A stretch of DNA of 6,497 bases from assembly GCA_949297565.1 (NCBI GenBank), contig CASFUI010000113.1, positions 1-6,497 on the forward strand, written 5' to 3'. The notes beneath the pieces were generated by a model. It was not told the origin of the DNA, did no database searches, and was given only the letters and a program-made list of their open reading frames with translations. This document shows positions 1-6,177 of this stretch, piece by piece. Every line of letters starts with the position of its first letter. Within the stretch, counting starts at the first letter, position 1. A program made the translations under genes and the position numbers. The stretch is from an uncultured Eubacteriales bacterium. Lineage in GTDB: Bacteria; Bacillota; Clostridia; Lachnospirales; Lachnospiraceae.

Positions 1-492
1 CAGCTCTCTGTATTTCTTTATTCCCAGTCCAAGCCTCTCTGCCATTTCTATCTGGCTTAACGACAGTCTTGTCCTGACAAACTGCGTCATTGAAAAATCA
101 TTCCACGACTGCGAAAGCGCGTCAAGCATCTCCATATTGTCTGCCGTCTCTCCGGTAATATATTCCCGCATTTCACGGCTCCTTTTTACTATCAGCTCCG
201 CAAGCAGTTTTAAAGCAAAATTTTTATTTTCCTCTGTATCAATTGTATTTATCGCTCTGTCTAAATCATCAGCCTCATAAATATAGCTTCTTCCGGCTAT
301 CAGTTCGTCTGTTCCAAAACCGACCTTCATAAATTTCAACAGAAGATGTCCGCTTATTTTTACACTTCCGTTTTCTATATAAGAATACTGTTCCTGACCA
401 ATTCCAACACATGCCGCAAGTTCTCTCTGTACCAATCCAACGGACTTTCTGTACATATAAAGACGCTTAAGCACATCTGTGTAATCCCCCAT
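1..492 (-). CDS. XRE-family double-HTH transcriptional regulator, C-terminus cut by window edge
   Basis: This is an open frame of 164 codons from ATG at 492 to the left edge, with no stop inside the window. The protein begins MGDYTDVLKRLYMYRKSVG. Residues about 7-66 form a classic XRE (Cro/C1-type) helix-turn-helix, with GIGQEQYSYIENG as recognition helix and turn. After a helical stretch (NFALKLLAELIV), a second HTH starts near residue 136 (LSLSQIEMAERLGLGIKKY) and is cut off. About 118 of 164 residues match the complete paralogue upstream at 596-1291, so the missing part is probably about 67 residues. The start at 492 is chosen because GGAGG lies 5 bases upstream and the paralogue starts at the same point; an in-frame ATG at 519 has no such site. 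The likely role is DNA-binding regulation in the cytoplasm; the target is unknown. Nothing resembling a terminator separates it from the upstream copy, so some co-transcription is possible. Confidence 0.88.
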   Translation of the reverse strand, partial: MGDYTDVLKRLYMYRKSVGLVQRELAACVGIGQEQYSYIENGSVKISGHLLLKFMKVGFGTDELIAGRSYIYEADDLDRAINTIDTEENKNFALKLLAELIVKRSREMREYITGETADNMEMLDALSQSWNDFSMTQFVRTRLSLSQIEMAERLGLGIKKYREL

Positions 493-497
493 ACTTA

Positions 498-502
498 CCT
501 CC
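498..502 (-). promoter_or_regulatory. Ribosome binding site (GGAGG) fixing the start at 492
   Basis: GGAGG reads on the minus strand 5 bases before ATG 492. It decides against the in-frame ATG at 519, which would add nine residues (MLKANVEVS) absent from the paralogue's conserved start. Confidence 0.8.
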
Positions 503-525
503 ACATTTGCCTTTAGCATATTATG

Positions 526-572
526 TATAGGTAAATATTAATGTAATTTCGGCACCCCCTGCATAGGTATAT
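526..572 (-). promoter_or_regulatory. Paired ATAGGT motifs, candidate operator/promoter of the 492-1 regulator
   Basis: On the plus strand, TATAGGTAAATATTAA (526-541) and ATAGGTATAT (563-572) share the core ATAGGT, with core starts at 527 and 563, exactly 36 bp apart. The same arrangement with the same 36 bp lies upstream of the paralogous gene (1337 and 1373). Read on the minus strand the cores are ACCTAT. The gene-proximal one runs into TATACA, which could serve as a -10 box, but I see no good -35 box. Conservation of both motif and spacing, where the bases between them differ, suggests protein binding sites. Autoregulation by the XRE proteins is inference. Confidence 0.55.
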
Positions 573-595
573 TTTTTTATACTATTCTGCCGCTT

Positions 596-1291
596 TTAAA
601 CTTCCTGACCGAATATTTCAGCCGAGTATACCGCGTATTTAAGAAGCTTCTCCTTCTCTGCCGAGGTGAAAATACCCCATATACTTTTTAATATCTGTAT
701 TTTTCTGTCTTTCATATTCATAAAAAGAATTGGCCTGTAATGAGACATGTCATACAGGCTGAACAGCGTTTCCGCGTCGGGATATATTGTTTCACGCTCA
801 ATCGCCCTGTATTTTTTTATTCCAAGTCCAAGCCTTTCCGCCATATCTATTTGCGATAACAGCAATTTTTTTCTTACAAAGCACGTCATTGAAAAATTGT
901 CCCACGACTTGGACAAAGCATCCAGCATCAGCATATTATCTGCTGTTTCACCCGTGATACTCTCCCTTTTTCTTCCGCATTTATTTACAATAAGCTCCGC
1001 GAGAAGTTTCAGAGCAAAATTCCTGTCCTCCTCCGCAGCTATTGAATTGACTGCGGCTTCTAAATCATCAGCCTCATAATTGTATTCCTTTCCGGCAATA
1101 AGTTCGTCCGTACTGCATCCTATCCTCATAAATTCTATAAGCAGTTCACCGCTGATTTTTATGCTGCCGTTTTCTATATAAGAATACATTTCCTGTCCTA
1201 TACCGACCTTCTTTGCCACTTCAGTCTGTACCATTCCAAGCGATTTTCTGTACATAACAAGCCGCTTAAGCACATCGGTGTATTCCCCCAT
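596..1291 (-). CDS. XRE-family double-HTH transcriptional regulator, complete (231 aa)
   Basis: A complete regulator of 231 residues starting MGEYTDVLKRLVMYRKSLG. HTH 1 spans about residues 7-66 (Q22-T-E-V-A, then GIGQEMYSYIENG), the standard XRE fold. Residues 69-130 are a charged, helical connector containing NFALKLLAELIV and ITGETADNM. HTH 2 spans about 136-190 (LLLSQIDMAERLGLGIKKY, then AETLFSLYDM). The tail 193-231 is helical (SAEKEKLLKYAV) and resembles the segment after HTH 1, so the protein looks like an internal HTH-plus-helix duplication. The start at 1291 is chosen over an ATG at 1306 because GGAGG sits 6 bases upstream and the paralogue begins at the equivalent residue. It is the upstream member of a tandem pair; 103 bp separate its stop from the next start. 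No ligand or kinase domain is visible, and the regulon is unknown. It probably binds DNA as a dimer or pseudo-dimer, which is inferred from the two HTHs. Confidence 0.92.
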   Translation of the reverse strand: MGEYTDVLKRLVMYRKSLGMVQTEVAKKVGIGQEMYSYIENGSIKISGELLIEFMRIGCSTDELIAGKEYNYEADDLEAAVNSIAAEEDRNFALKLLAELIVNKCGRKRESITGETADNMLMLDALSKSWDNFSMTCFVRKKLLLSQIDMAERLGLGIKKYRAIERETIYPDAETLFSLYDMSHYRPILFMNMKDRKIQILKSIWGIFTSAEKEKLLKYAVYSAEIFGQEV

Positions 1292-1297
1292 ATTTAT

Positions 1298-1302
1298 CCT
1301 CC
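1298..1302 (-). promoter_or_regulatory. Ribosome binding site (GGAGG) fixing the start at 1291
   Basis: GGAGG on the minus strand lies 6 bases before ATG 1291. The alternative in-frame ATG at 1306 lies just upstream of this site, and its extra residues MRRIN do not match the paralogue. Confidence 0.8.
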
Positions 1303-1335
1303 GCATTAATTTTTTAAATCATTAAGCACTTTAAC

Positions 1336-1382
1336 TATAGATAAATATTAAGTCAGCGCACCGTGTTCCTATATAGGTATGT
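1336..1382 (-). promoter_or_regulatory. Paired ATAG(G/A)T motifs, candidate operator/promoter of the 1291-596 regulator
   Basis: TATAGATAAATATTAA (1336-1351) matches the downstream gene's TATAGGTAAATATTAA at 15 of 16 bases. The second core ATAGGT starts at 1373, exactly 36 bp from the first core at 1337. The distal core is embedded in the perfect palindrome CCTATATAGG (1369-1378), which the downstream copy lacks. On the minus strand the proximal motif contains TATAGT, a possible -10 box without a recognisable -35. Distance from proximal core to start codon is 46 bp here against 35 bp in the other copy, so the motif pair is held constant while the leader is not. Confidence 0.55.
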
Positions 1383-1578
1383 TTACTTATATAAATATAT
1401 TATTTACTTGAAATAATTTTTAATACAAAGTATTTGCTTGAAAATTGATTTTCTTTTGTCTTCAATAAATGCTTTCATATCAAGGCAAAAAATTTTCAGC
1501 ATTTTATCCCACGAGATATCATTACCGATTATACATTTTATTTATAGTATTTATATACTATCTTCCGACTATTATATG

Positions 1579-1604
1579 TTTATAATATATATTTATAATA
1601 TATT
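1579..1604. repeat. Two 13-bp tandem AT repeats, possible UP element
   Basis: TTTATAATATATA (1579-1591) is followed directly by TTTATAATATATT (1592-1604), differing only in the last base. It lies 8 bases upstream of the putative -35 box at 1613, where A/T-rich UP elements that contact the RNA polymerase alpha subunit are normally found. The repeat is certain; the role is inference. Confidence 0.5.
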
Positions 1605-1612
1605 TATTTTAT

Positions 1613-1642
1613 TTGCAAATACATACGGACATAGGCTATAAT
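1613..1642 (+). promoter_or_regulatory. Sigma-A-type promoter for the transposase relic and GTPase-nuclease gene
   Basis: TTGCAA (1613-1618), an 18-bp spacer, then a perfect TATAAT (1637-1642). Transcription would start near 1649-1650, leaving a leader of about 43 bases before 1693 and about 465 bases before the GTPase gene at 2114. It is the best rightward promoter I see upstream of the GTPase gene, and no terminator hairpin is apparent between it and 2114. Confidence 0.65.
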
Positions 1643-1692
1643 AACAAGAAGATACACTTGAAATTTTATGACACACAAAGCGTTATTGAACA

Positions 1693-2112
1693 ATGAGGAA
1701 TATATTTGGCTGCTCTGTCACAGTTGACGTACTATGTACTGATTCTGATGGGTCATATTACAATATAGAAATGCAGAAGGGGGATAACGATGACCACCAG
1801 AAGCGTGTAAGATATGACGGCTCTTGTATCGCTGATTTAATGCAGCTTTTTACGAGCTCACATGTTCATGAAGACCAACGTTTTCCACGCTTTTGCGCGA
1901 GCGTTAAATATTTCAAAGAAGGAGAGGGGCAGAAAAGAATGTCAAGTGTATTTAAAAATTATGTAGATGAATATGCAAAAGAATATACCGCAAAACAATC
2001 AAAGGAATTTGTCATAAAACTATTTAAAAAGAAAATGTCATACGAAAATATAAAAGATGTCACCAATCTCCCAGATGAAATTCTGAAAGAATTACAGGAA
2101 AGTATTAAATAA
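1693..2112 (+). pseudogene. Internally deleted PD-(D/E)XK (Rpn/YhgA-like) transposase relic
   Basis: A 139-residue frame that matches two separate parts of the Rpn/YhgA-like PD-(D/E)XK nuclease family of mobile-element proteins. Residues 1-46 cover the catalytic core start: D12 in VTVDVLC, then NIEMQ with E26-x-Q28 (the family's usual ExQ form), then KRVRYDGSC. Residues about 48-80 jump to the late part of the domain (ADLMQLFTSS, then ASVKYFKEGEGQKRM). The tail 80-139 carries the charged region and the C-terminal YENIKDVTNLPDEILKELQ, typical of full-length members. Roughly 60 residues of the middle are missing, as is most of the usual N-terminus; family members normally reach about 250-320 residues. 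Upstream of ATG 1693 the frame is closed by TGA at 1687, and no good ribosome binding site is visible. The frame is nevertheless open to within 1 base of the GTPase start, which may keep it transcribed. It is probably not an active nuclease. Calling it a relic rather than a short functional gene is inference. Confidence 0.72.
2096..2102 (+). promoter_or_regulatory. Ribosome binding site of the GTPase-nuclease gene, inside the relic's last codons
   Basis: AGGAAAG lies 11 bases before ATG 2114, a rather long spacing. It overlaps the codons for the last residues of the transposase relic (LQESIK), so translation of the relic would pass through this site. Confidence 0.5.
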
Positions 2113-2113
2113 A

Positions 2114-4717
2114 ATGAAAAACAACATTGCAATAGGAATGCTTGCTCATGTAGATGCAGGTAAAACAACTTTATCAGAAGCTCTGTTATATAAGTCCGGA
2201 GCAATAAGAAAACTTGGTCGTGTCGATAACCGCGACGCATTTTTAGATACTAATCAAATGGAGCGAACACGTGGAATTACAATTTTCTCAAAACAGGCCG
2301 TATTTGAACTTGACAATATGTCTATAACCCTTTTAGACACACCCGGTCACGTTGATTTTTCAGCAGAAATGGAGCGCACTCTTCAGGTACTTGACTATGC
2401 AGTACTTGTAATAAGCGGAGCTGACGGAGTTCAGAGCCATACGGAAACTCTTTGGCGTCTGCTGGCAAGATACCGCATTCCCACATTTGTGTTTGTAAAT
2501 AAAATGGACCAGCCTGGTACTGACAGAGCCCGCCTGCTTGAACAGCTTAAAAATCAGCTATCCGATACAATTATAGATTTTTCTTTTCCTGAAGCCATTG
2601 ACTTGGAAGAACTCTCTTTGTGTGATGAAATGCTTCTGGAACAATTTCTTGAAAACGGAAAGATTGACAACAACTTAATCAGTACAGCCATTGCAAAAAG
2701 ACACCTTTTTCCGTGTTTTTTCGGCTCTGCTCTTAAACTCACAGGCATAGATACCCTTCTTAACGGATTAAACAGCTATATATTATTTAAAAAATATCCT
2801 GAAAAATTTGGCGCAAAAGTCTTTAAAATAGCCCGTGATGCTTCCGGAAACAGGCTTACCTACTTAAAGGTTACGGGTGGCTGTCTCAGCACAAGAATGC
2901 AGATAACCCCTGATGAGAAGGTCAATCAGATAAGAATTTACTCCGGCGAAAAGTATACAACAGTAAACGAGCTTCAAGCCGGTGGAATATGCACGGTCAC
3001 AGGCTTTGATTCCAGCTTTGCCGGACAGTCGATAGGCTCAGACACAAAATCCTCCGTTCCGATGCTGGAGCCTGTTATGACATATCAGTTAATACTGCCG
3101 GATAATATCGATGCTCTTCAGGTACTCCCAAAGCTGCGAATGCTTGAGGAGGAAGAGCCCCAGCTTCATATTGTCTGGAATGAACTTTTAGGTCAGATAA
3201 ACATACAGGTAATGGGAGCCGTACAGATAGAAATTCTCCAAAGCATAATACAGGAGCGTTTCAATATAAAAACCAGCTTTTCCTCAGGCTCTATTGTATA
3301 CAAAGAAACTATAAGAAATACTGTTGAAGGGGTGGGACATTTTGAGCCATTAAGACATTACGCAGAAGTACATCTTATAATTGAGCCGGGAGAGCATGGA
3401 AGCGGCATACAGTATAAAACAGATTGCTCCGAAGATATTCTTGATAGAAACTGGCAAAGACTTATTATGACACACCTTTCTGAAAAAACTCATCTGGGTG
3501 TTCTGACCGGAGCACCTTTGACAGACGTTGTGATCACTCTGGTAAGCGGACGCGCCCACCCAAAGCATACCGAGGGAGGCGATTTCAGGCAGGCCACCTA
3601 CCGTGCGGTGCGACAGGGGCTTATGCAGGCAGATTCAGTTTTATTGGAGCCTTTTTTTAAATTCACCCTTAAAATACCAAGTGAAAATATCGGACGCGCA
3701 ATGAACGACCTCGACCGTATGAATGCTGACTTTGTAATGTCTGAAAGCAGCGATTTACAGATGTCTGTATTAACAGGTACTGTTCCTGCCGCATGTCTTG
3801 GCAGCTATCAGACAGAAGTAATGTCATACACCAAGGGACTTGGCAGACTGTCATGCCAGATGGATGGCTACAAGCCATGCCATAATACACAGGAAGTAAT
3901 TGAAAATTCACATTATGAACCGCTGAGAGATACTCTTAATCCGGCTTCATCCGTCTTCTGTTTTCACGGAGCAGGTACTGTTGTTGAGTGGGATGAAGTT
4001 TTTTCACACATGCATTTAGCAAGCGTGCTTGAAGAAAAGGCCAAAAGTGTTTCAGATAATCAAAACCATAGTTTAAGAGCAAGAAATATGAGCAGCCTTG
4101 AAAGAAGCCGCACAGTATCAGACCAACCCATAGGAACAGATGAAATAGATGCTATTTTAAGACAGACATATTACGCTAACAGCAGCAATGACAACGCCTT
4201 CCGCAAAAGAAACGCAACCCGAAAAGCAGATTCCACAAAAAAATATGTTTACAAGGGTACTGAAACCGTACAAAACCAAGGGAATTCATTTCTTCTGGTT
4301 GACGGATACAATATTATATTTGCATGGAAGGAATTGAAGGAATTAGCAGCGGTAAATCTTGACAGTGCCCGAGGAAGACTCCTTGACATTCTATGCAACT
4401 ATCAGGCAATGAAAAAATGCAGTCTTATAGTTGTATTCGATGCTTACCGTGTACAGGGACATGACACAGAAACGCTTGACTACCACAATATACATGTAGT
4501 TTTTACAAAAGAAGCTGAGACAGCCGACCACTATATAGAAAAATTCGCACACGAGCACGGACGAAAAGACTATGTAAGAGTTGCCACATCTGACGGTCTT
4601 GAGCAGGTAATCATTATCGGACAGGGCTGCCATCTCGTGTCTGCCCGTGAATTTGAACAGGAAGTACATGATATGGAAGCCCATATACGCAATGAATATT
4701 TAAACAAATCTTTTTAA
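2114..4717 (+). CDS. TetM/EF-G-like translational GTPase fused to a C-terminal NYN (YacP/Rae1-like) nuclease domain
   Basis: An 867-residue cytoplasmic protein, against about 640 for TetM-class ribosomal protection proteins. The GTPase domain has every motif: P-loop AHVDAGKT (11-18), RGIT (53-56), DTPGH (75-79, catalytic His79), NKMD (129-132) and GSALK (204-208). EF-G-like domains follow: II about 232-305, III about 320-395, IV about 396-509, V about 510-590. Residues 600-645 (SSVFCFHGAGTVVEWDEV) extend beyond TetM. A polar, charged linker (about 650-722) leads to a NYN domain (724-857) closely resembling B. subtilis Rae1/YacP: LLVDGYN (D730), VVFDAYR (D776), KEAETADHYIE (E800, E802, D805) and VATSDGLEQ (D827). 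The known families imply GTP-driven binding at the ribosomal A site, and ribosome-dependent mRNA cleavage for Rae1; combining them here is inference. The domain IV tip reads HPKH (482-485) where TetM has SPVS, so tetracycline resistance is uncertain. The gene starts 1 base after the relic's stop and converges on the MATE gene. Confidence 0.93.
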   Translation: MKNNIAIGMLAHVDAGKTTLSEALLYKSGAIRKLGRVDNRDAFLDTNQMERTRGITIFSKQAVFELDNMSITLLDTPGHVDFSAEMERTLQVLDYAVLVISGADGVQSHTETLWRLLARYRIPTFVFVNKMDQPGTDRARLLEQLKNQLSDTIIDFSFPEAIDLEELSLCDEMLLEQFLENGKIDNNLISTAIAKRHLFPCFFGSALKLTGIDTLLNGLNSYILFKKYPEKFGAKVFKIARDASGNRLTYLKVTGGCLSTRMQITPDEKVNQIRIYSGEKYTTVNELQAGGICTVTGFDSSFAGQSIGSDTKSSVPMLEPVMTYQLILPDNIDALQVLPKLRMLEEEEPQLHIVWNELLGQINIQVMGAVQIEILQSIIQERFNIKTSFSSGSIVYKETIRNTVEGVGHFEPLRHYAEVHLIIEPGEHGSGIQYKTDCSEDILDRNWQRLIMTHLSEKTHLGVLTGAPLTDVVITLVSGRAHPKHTEGGDFRQATYRAVRQGLMQADSVLLEPFFKFTLKIPSENIGRAMNDLDRMNADFVMSESSDLQMSVLTGTVPAACLGSYQTEVMSYTKGLGRLSCQMDGYKPCHNTQEVIENSHYEPLRDTLNPASSVFCFHGAGTVVEWDEVFSHMHLASVLEEKAKSVSDNQNHSLRARNMSSLERSRTVSDQPIGTDEIDAILRQTYYANSSNDNAFRKRNATRKADSTKKYVYKGTETVQNQGNSFLLVDGYNIIFAWKELKELAAVNLDSARGRLLDILCNYQAMKKCSLIVVFDAYRVQGHDTETLDYHNIHVVFTKEAETADHYIEKFAHEHGRKDYVRVATSDGLEQVIIIGQGCHLVSAREFEQEVHDMEAHIRNEYLNKSF

Positions 4718-4734
4718 AGTATCATCAGCTATAC

Positions 4735-6117
4735 CTAAACATTTTTGCTGCCCCATTGTCTGCCGAGTTTTCGGCGGACAATCAGCCAGCATATTACATG
4801 CACCGAAAACGTAATAATCCAGCTCCATGTATATGTAAGATAAAGCGATGTAACATTATGAAATCTCTCCATTCGGAAAAATGTAAAAATCCACAAAAGT
4901 CTTAGCCCACACGCGCCTATAAGAGACACGATCATCGGCATAACGGAATATCCCAGACCTCTTAAGGACCCCACCATAACATCCATCATACCGCACAGAG
5001 CATATGTCCTCGCAATTATATTTAACCGTTTCATTCCGGCATCTATCACTTCCGAACTGCCCGTGTAAACCGACAGAAGCTGTCTTCCAAAAAACAGCGC
5101 GGAATTTCCAAGCACCAGACCGACCACTATAACACATAGCTGTGCTGTATATAAAATCTTATTTATCCTCTCATATTTTGCGGCGCCAACATTCTGGCTC
5201 GTAAAAGATATCGTCGCCTGATAAAGCGAATTCATTGACACATATACAAAGCCTTCTATATTCGCCGCCGCGGAATTTCCGGCAACCGTAGTTTCCCCAA
5301 AAAGATTAACCGAAGACTGAATCACAACATTTGAAAGAGAAAAAATAACGCCCTGAAGGCTTGCAGGCAAGCCAATCTGCGCAATTTTAAGAAATTTACT
5401 TTTATTAATACTTAATTTTCTTAAATCGAGTTTTATACTTCCTGTTTCACGCATAAGACATCTCAATATCAAAACAGCCGAGATACACTGTGATATAACT
5501 GTCGCGATGGCAACTCCCATTACACTCAATTTAAAAATTATTACAAAAACAAGATTTAAAATTACATTGACGACTCCGGCAACTACCAGATAATAAAGAG
5601 GCCTTCTTGTATCGCCTACGGCTCGAAGTATTGCACTTCCGAAATTATAAATCATTGTCGCGGTCATACCCAGAAAGTATATTCTAAGATAAACCGCAGC
5701 CAAATCAAGCACTGCTTCCGGCGTCTTCATCCATATTAAAATCTGCTTAGCACATAATACACCAACGACAGTCAGAATAATTCCGCTGTATATACTTAAC
5801 AGCATAGATGTATGTATTGTTTCAACCAGATCTTTATCCTGCTTTGCTCCATAATATCTTGCAACAAGGACATTTGCTCCTATTGAAAGACCCATAAAAA
5901 AATTTGTAAGAAGATTTATAAGCGCAGTGTTTGAGCCTACGGCTGCAAGAGCATTATCACCTGAAAATCTTCCCACAACAATAATATCGGCAGCATTAAA
6001 TAAAAGCTGCAGCACACTTGACGCCATCAGCGGAAGTGAAAACAAAAGCATTTTCTTTAAAATAGAGCCGGTACACATATCCATTTCATATGATTTTATT
6101 TTTGACTTTTGTAACAT
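4735..6117 (-). CDS. MATE-family multidrug/sodium antiporter (460 aa)
   Basis: A complete multi-pass inner-membrane transporter of normal family length, expected to have 12 helices in two bundles. Characteristic stretches are LPLMASSVLQLLFNAADII (helix 1, about residues 29-47), VVGRFSG with ALAAVGS just after it, GLSIGANVLVARYYGA (helix 2), the helix-breaking GSAILRAVGDTRRPLYY near the end of the N-terminal bundle, and at the start of the C-terminal bundle GLPASLQGVIFSLSNVVIQ. MATE proteins export cationic drugs or metabolites using a sodium or proton gradient; the substrate cannot be read from sequence. The layout is that of the NorM/DinF-like bacterial branch. The start at 6117 follows GGGAGGAAG but with 14 bases between GGAGG and ATG; later methionines at residues 12 and 14 (MDMCTGSILKK) have no ribosome binding site but match where many relatives begin. 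It is convergent with the GTPase-nuclease gene, with 17 bp between stops and no terminator hairpin there. Confidence 0.93.
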   Translation of the reverse strand: MLQKSKIKSYEMDMCTGSILKKMLLFSLPLMASSVLQLLFNAADIIVVGRFSGDNALAAVGSNTALINLLTNFFMGLSIGANVLVARYYGAKQDKDLVETIHTSMLLSIYSGIILTVVGVLCAKQILIWMKTPEAVLDLAAVYLRIYFLGMTATMIYNFGSAILRAVGDTRRPLYYLVVAGVVNVILNLVFVIIFKLSVMGVAIATVISQCISAVLILRCLMRETGSIKLDLRKLSINKSKFLKIAQIGLPASLQGVIFSLSNVVIQSSVNLFGETTVAGNSAAANIEGFVYVSMNSLYQATISFTSQNVGAAKYERINKILYTAQLCVIVVGLVLGNSALFFGRQLLSVYTGSSEVIDAGMKRLNIIARTYALCGMMDVMVGSLRGLGYSVMPMIVSLIGACGLRLLWIFTFFRMERFHNVTSLYLTYTWSWIITFSVHVICWLIVRRKLGRQWGSKNV

Positions 6118-6128
6118 GATATTCTGTT

Positions 6129-6137
6129 CTTCCTCCC
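6129..6137 (-). promoter_or_regulatory. Ribosome binding site of the MATE gene, unusually far from the start
   Basis: GGGAGGAAG reads on the minus strand, with 14 bases between GGAGG and ATG 6117 where 5-9 is usual. No in-frame ATG, GTG or TTG lies in between. Either the spacing is tolerated or initiation is inefficient. Confidence 0.5.
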
Positions 6138-6143
6138 GATATA

Positions 6144-6177
6144 GATATAAAACAAAGAGTTCGCTTGCGAACTCTTT
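6144..6177 (-). terminator. Rho-independent terminator after the HD-domain gene
   Basis: A perfect inverted repeat, AAAGAGTTCGC and GCGAACTCTTT separated by 2 bases (6154-6177), forms a very stable 10-11 bp hairpin. On the minus strand it is followed by GTTTTATATCT, a usable T-tract; on the plus strand it is followed by CGCG. It lies about 64 bases past the stop of the HD-domain gene and only 36 bases before the MATE start. It would therefore separate the two units, and the MATE promoter would have to lie within or very near this element. Confidence 0.65.

Larger units (their letters stand above)
1292..1692. other. AT-rich intergenic spacer between divergent transcription units
   Basis: About 400 bp with no convincing gene. 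The left part belongs to the minus-strand regulator (RBS and paired motifs). The middle is almost pure A/T and includes an imperfect 13-bp direct repeat, TATTTACTTGAAA at 1401 and TATTTGCTTGAAA at 1431. The right part holds the tandem AT repeat and the rightward promoter. A 67-codon frame from a TTG at 1438 exists on the plus strand, but it has no ribosome binding site and a composition that simply reflects the A/T bias. Confidence 0.7.

Noticed and set aside
1292..1306. Upstream start for the complete regulator at ATG 1306
   Set aside because: The ribosome binding site GGAGG lies between 1306 and 1291, and the paralogue's conserved sequence begins at the 1291 methionine.
1438..1641. Plus-strand frame of 67 codons starting at TTG in the AT-rich spacer
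   Set aside because: There is no ribosome binding site, the start is non-ATG, and the Ile/Tyr/Phe-rich composition just mirrors A/T-rich DNA. It also runs across the promoter at 1613-1642.
1645..1740. Short plus-strand frame beginning MTHKALLNNEEYIW that might be the missing N-terminus of the transposase relic
   Set aside because: It stops after 19 residues and I cannot match it to the family N-terminus, so a frameshift there is not supported.
2114..4717. Naming the GTPase as a tet(M), tet(W) or similar resistance gene
   Set aside because: The domain IV loop differs from TetM, the protein has an extra segment and nuclease tail, and overall similarity looks moderate. No symbol is justified.
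6141..6150. A third ATAGAT-like site (ATAGATATAA) near the MATE gene as a target of the regulators
   Set aside because: It matches only 6-8 bases in A/T-rich DNA and has no partner motif 36 bp away.
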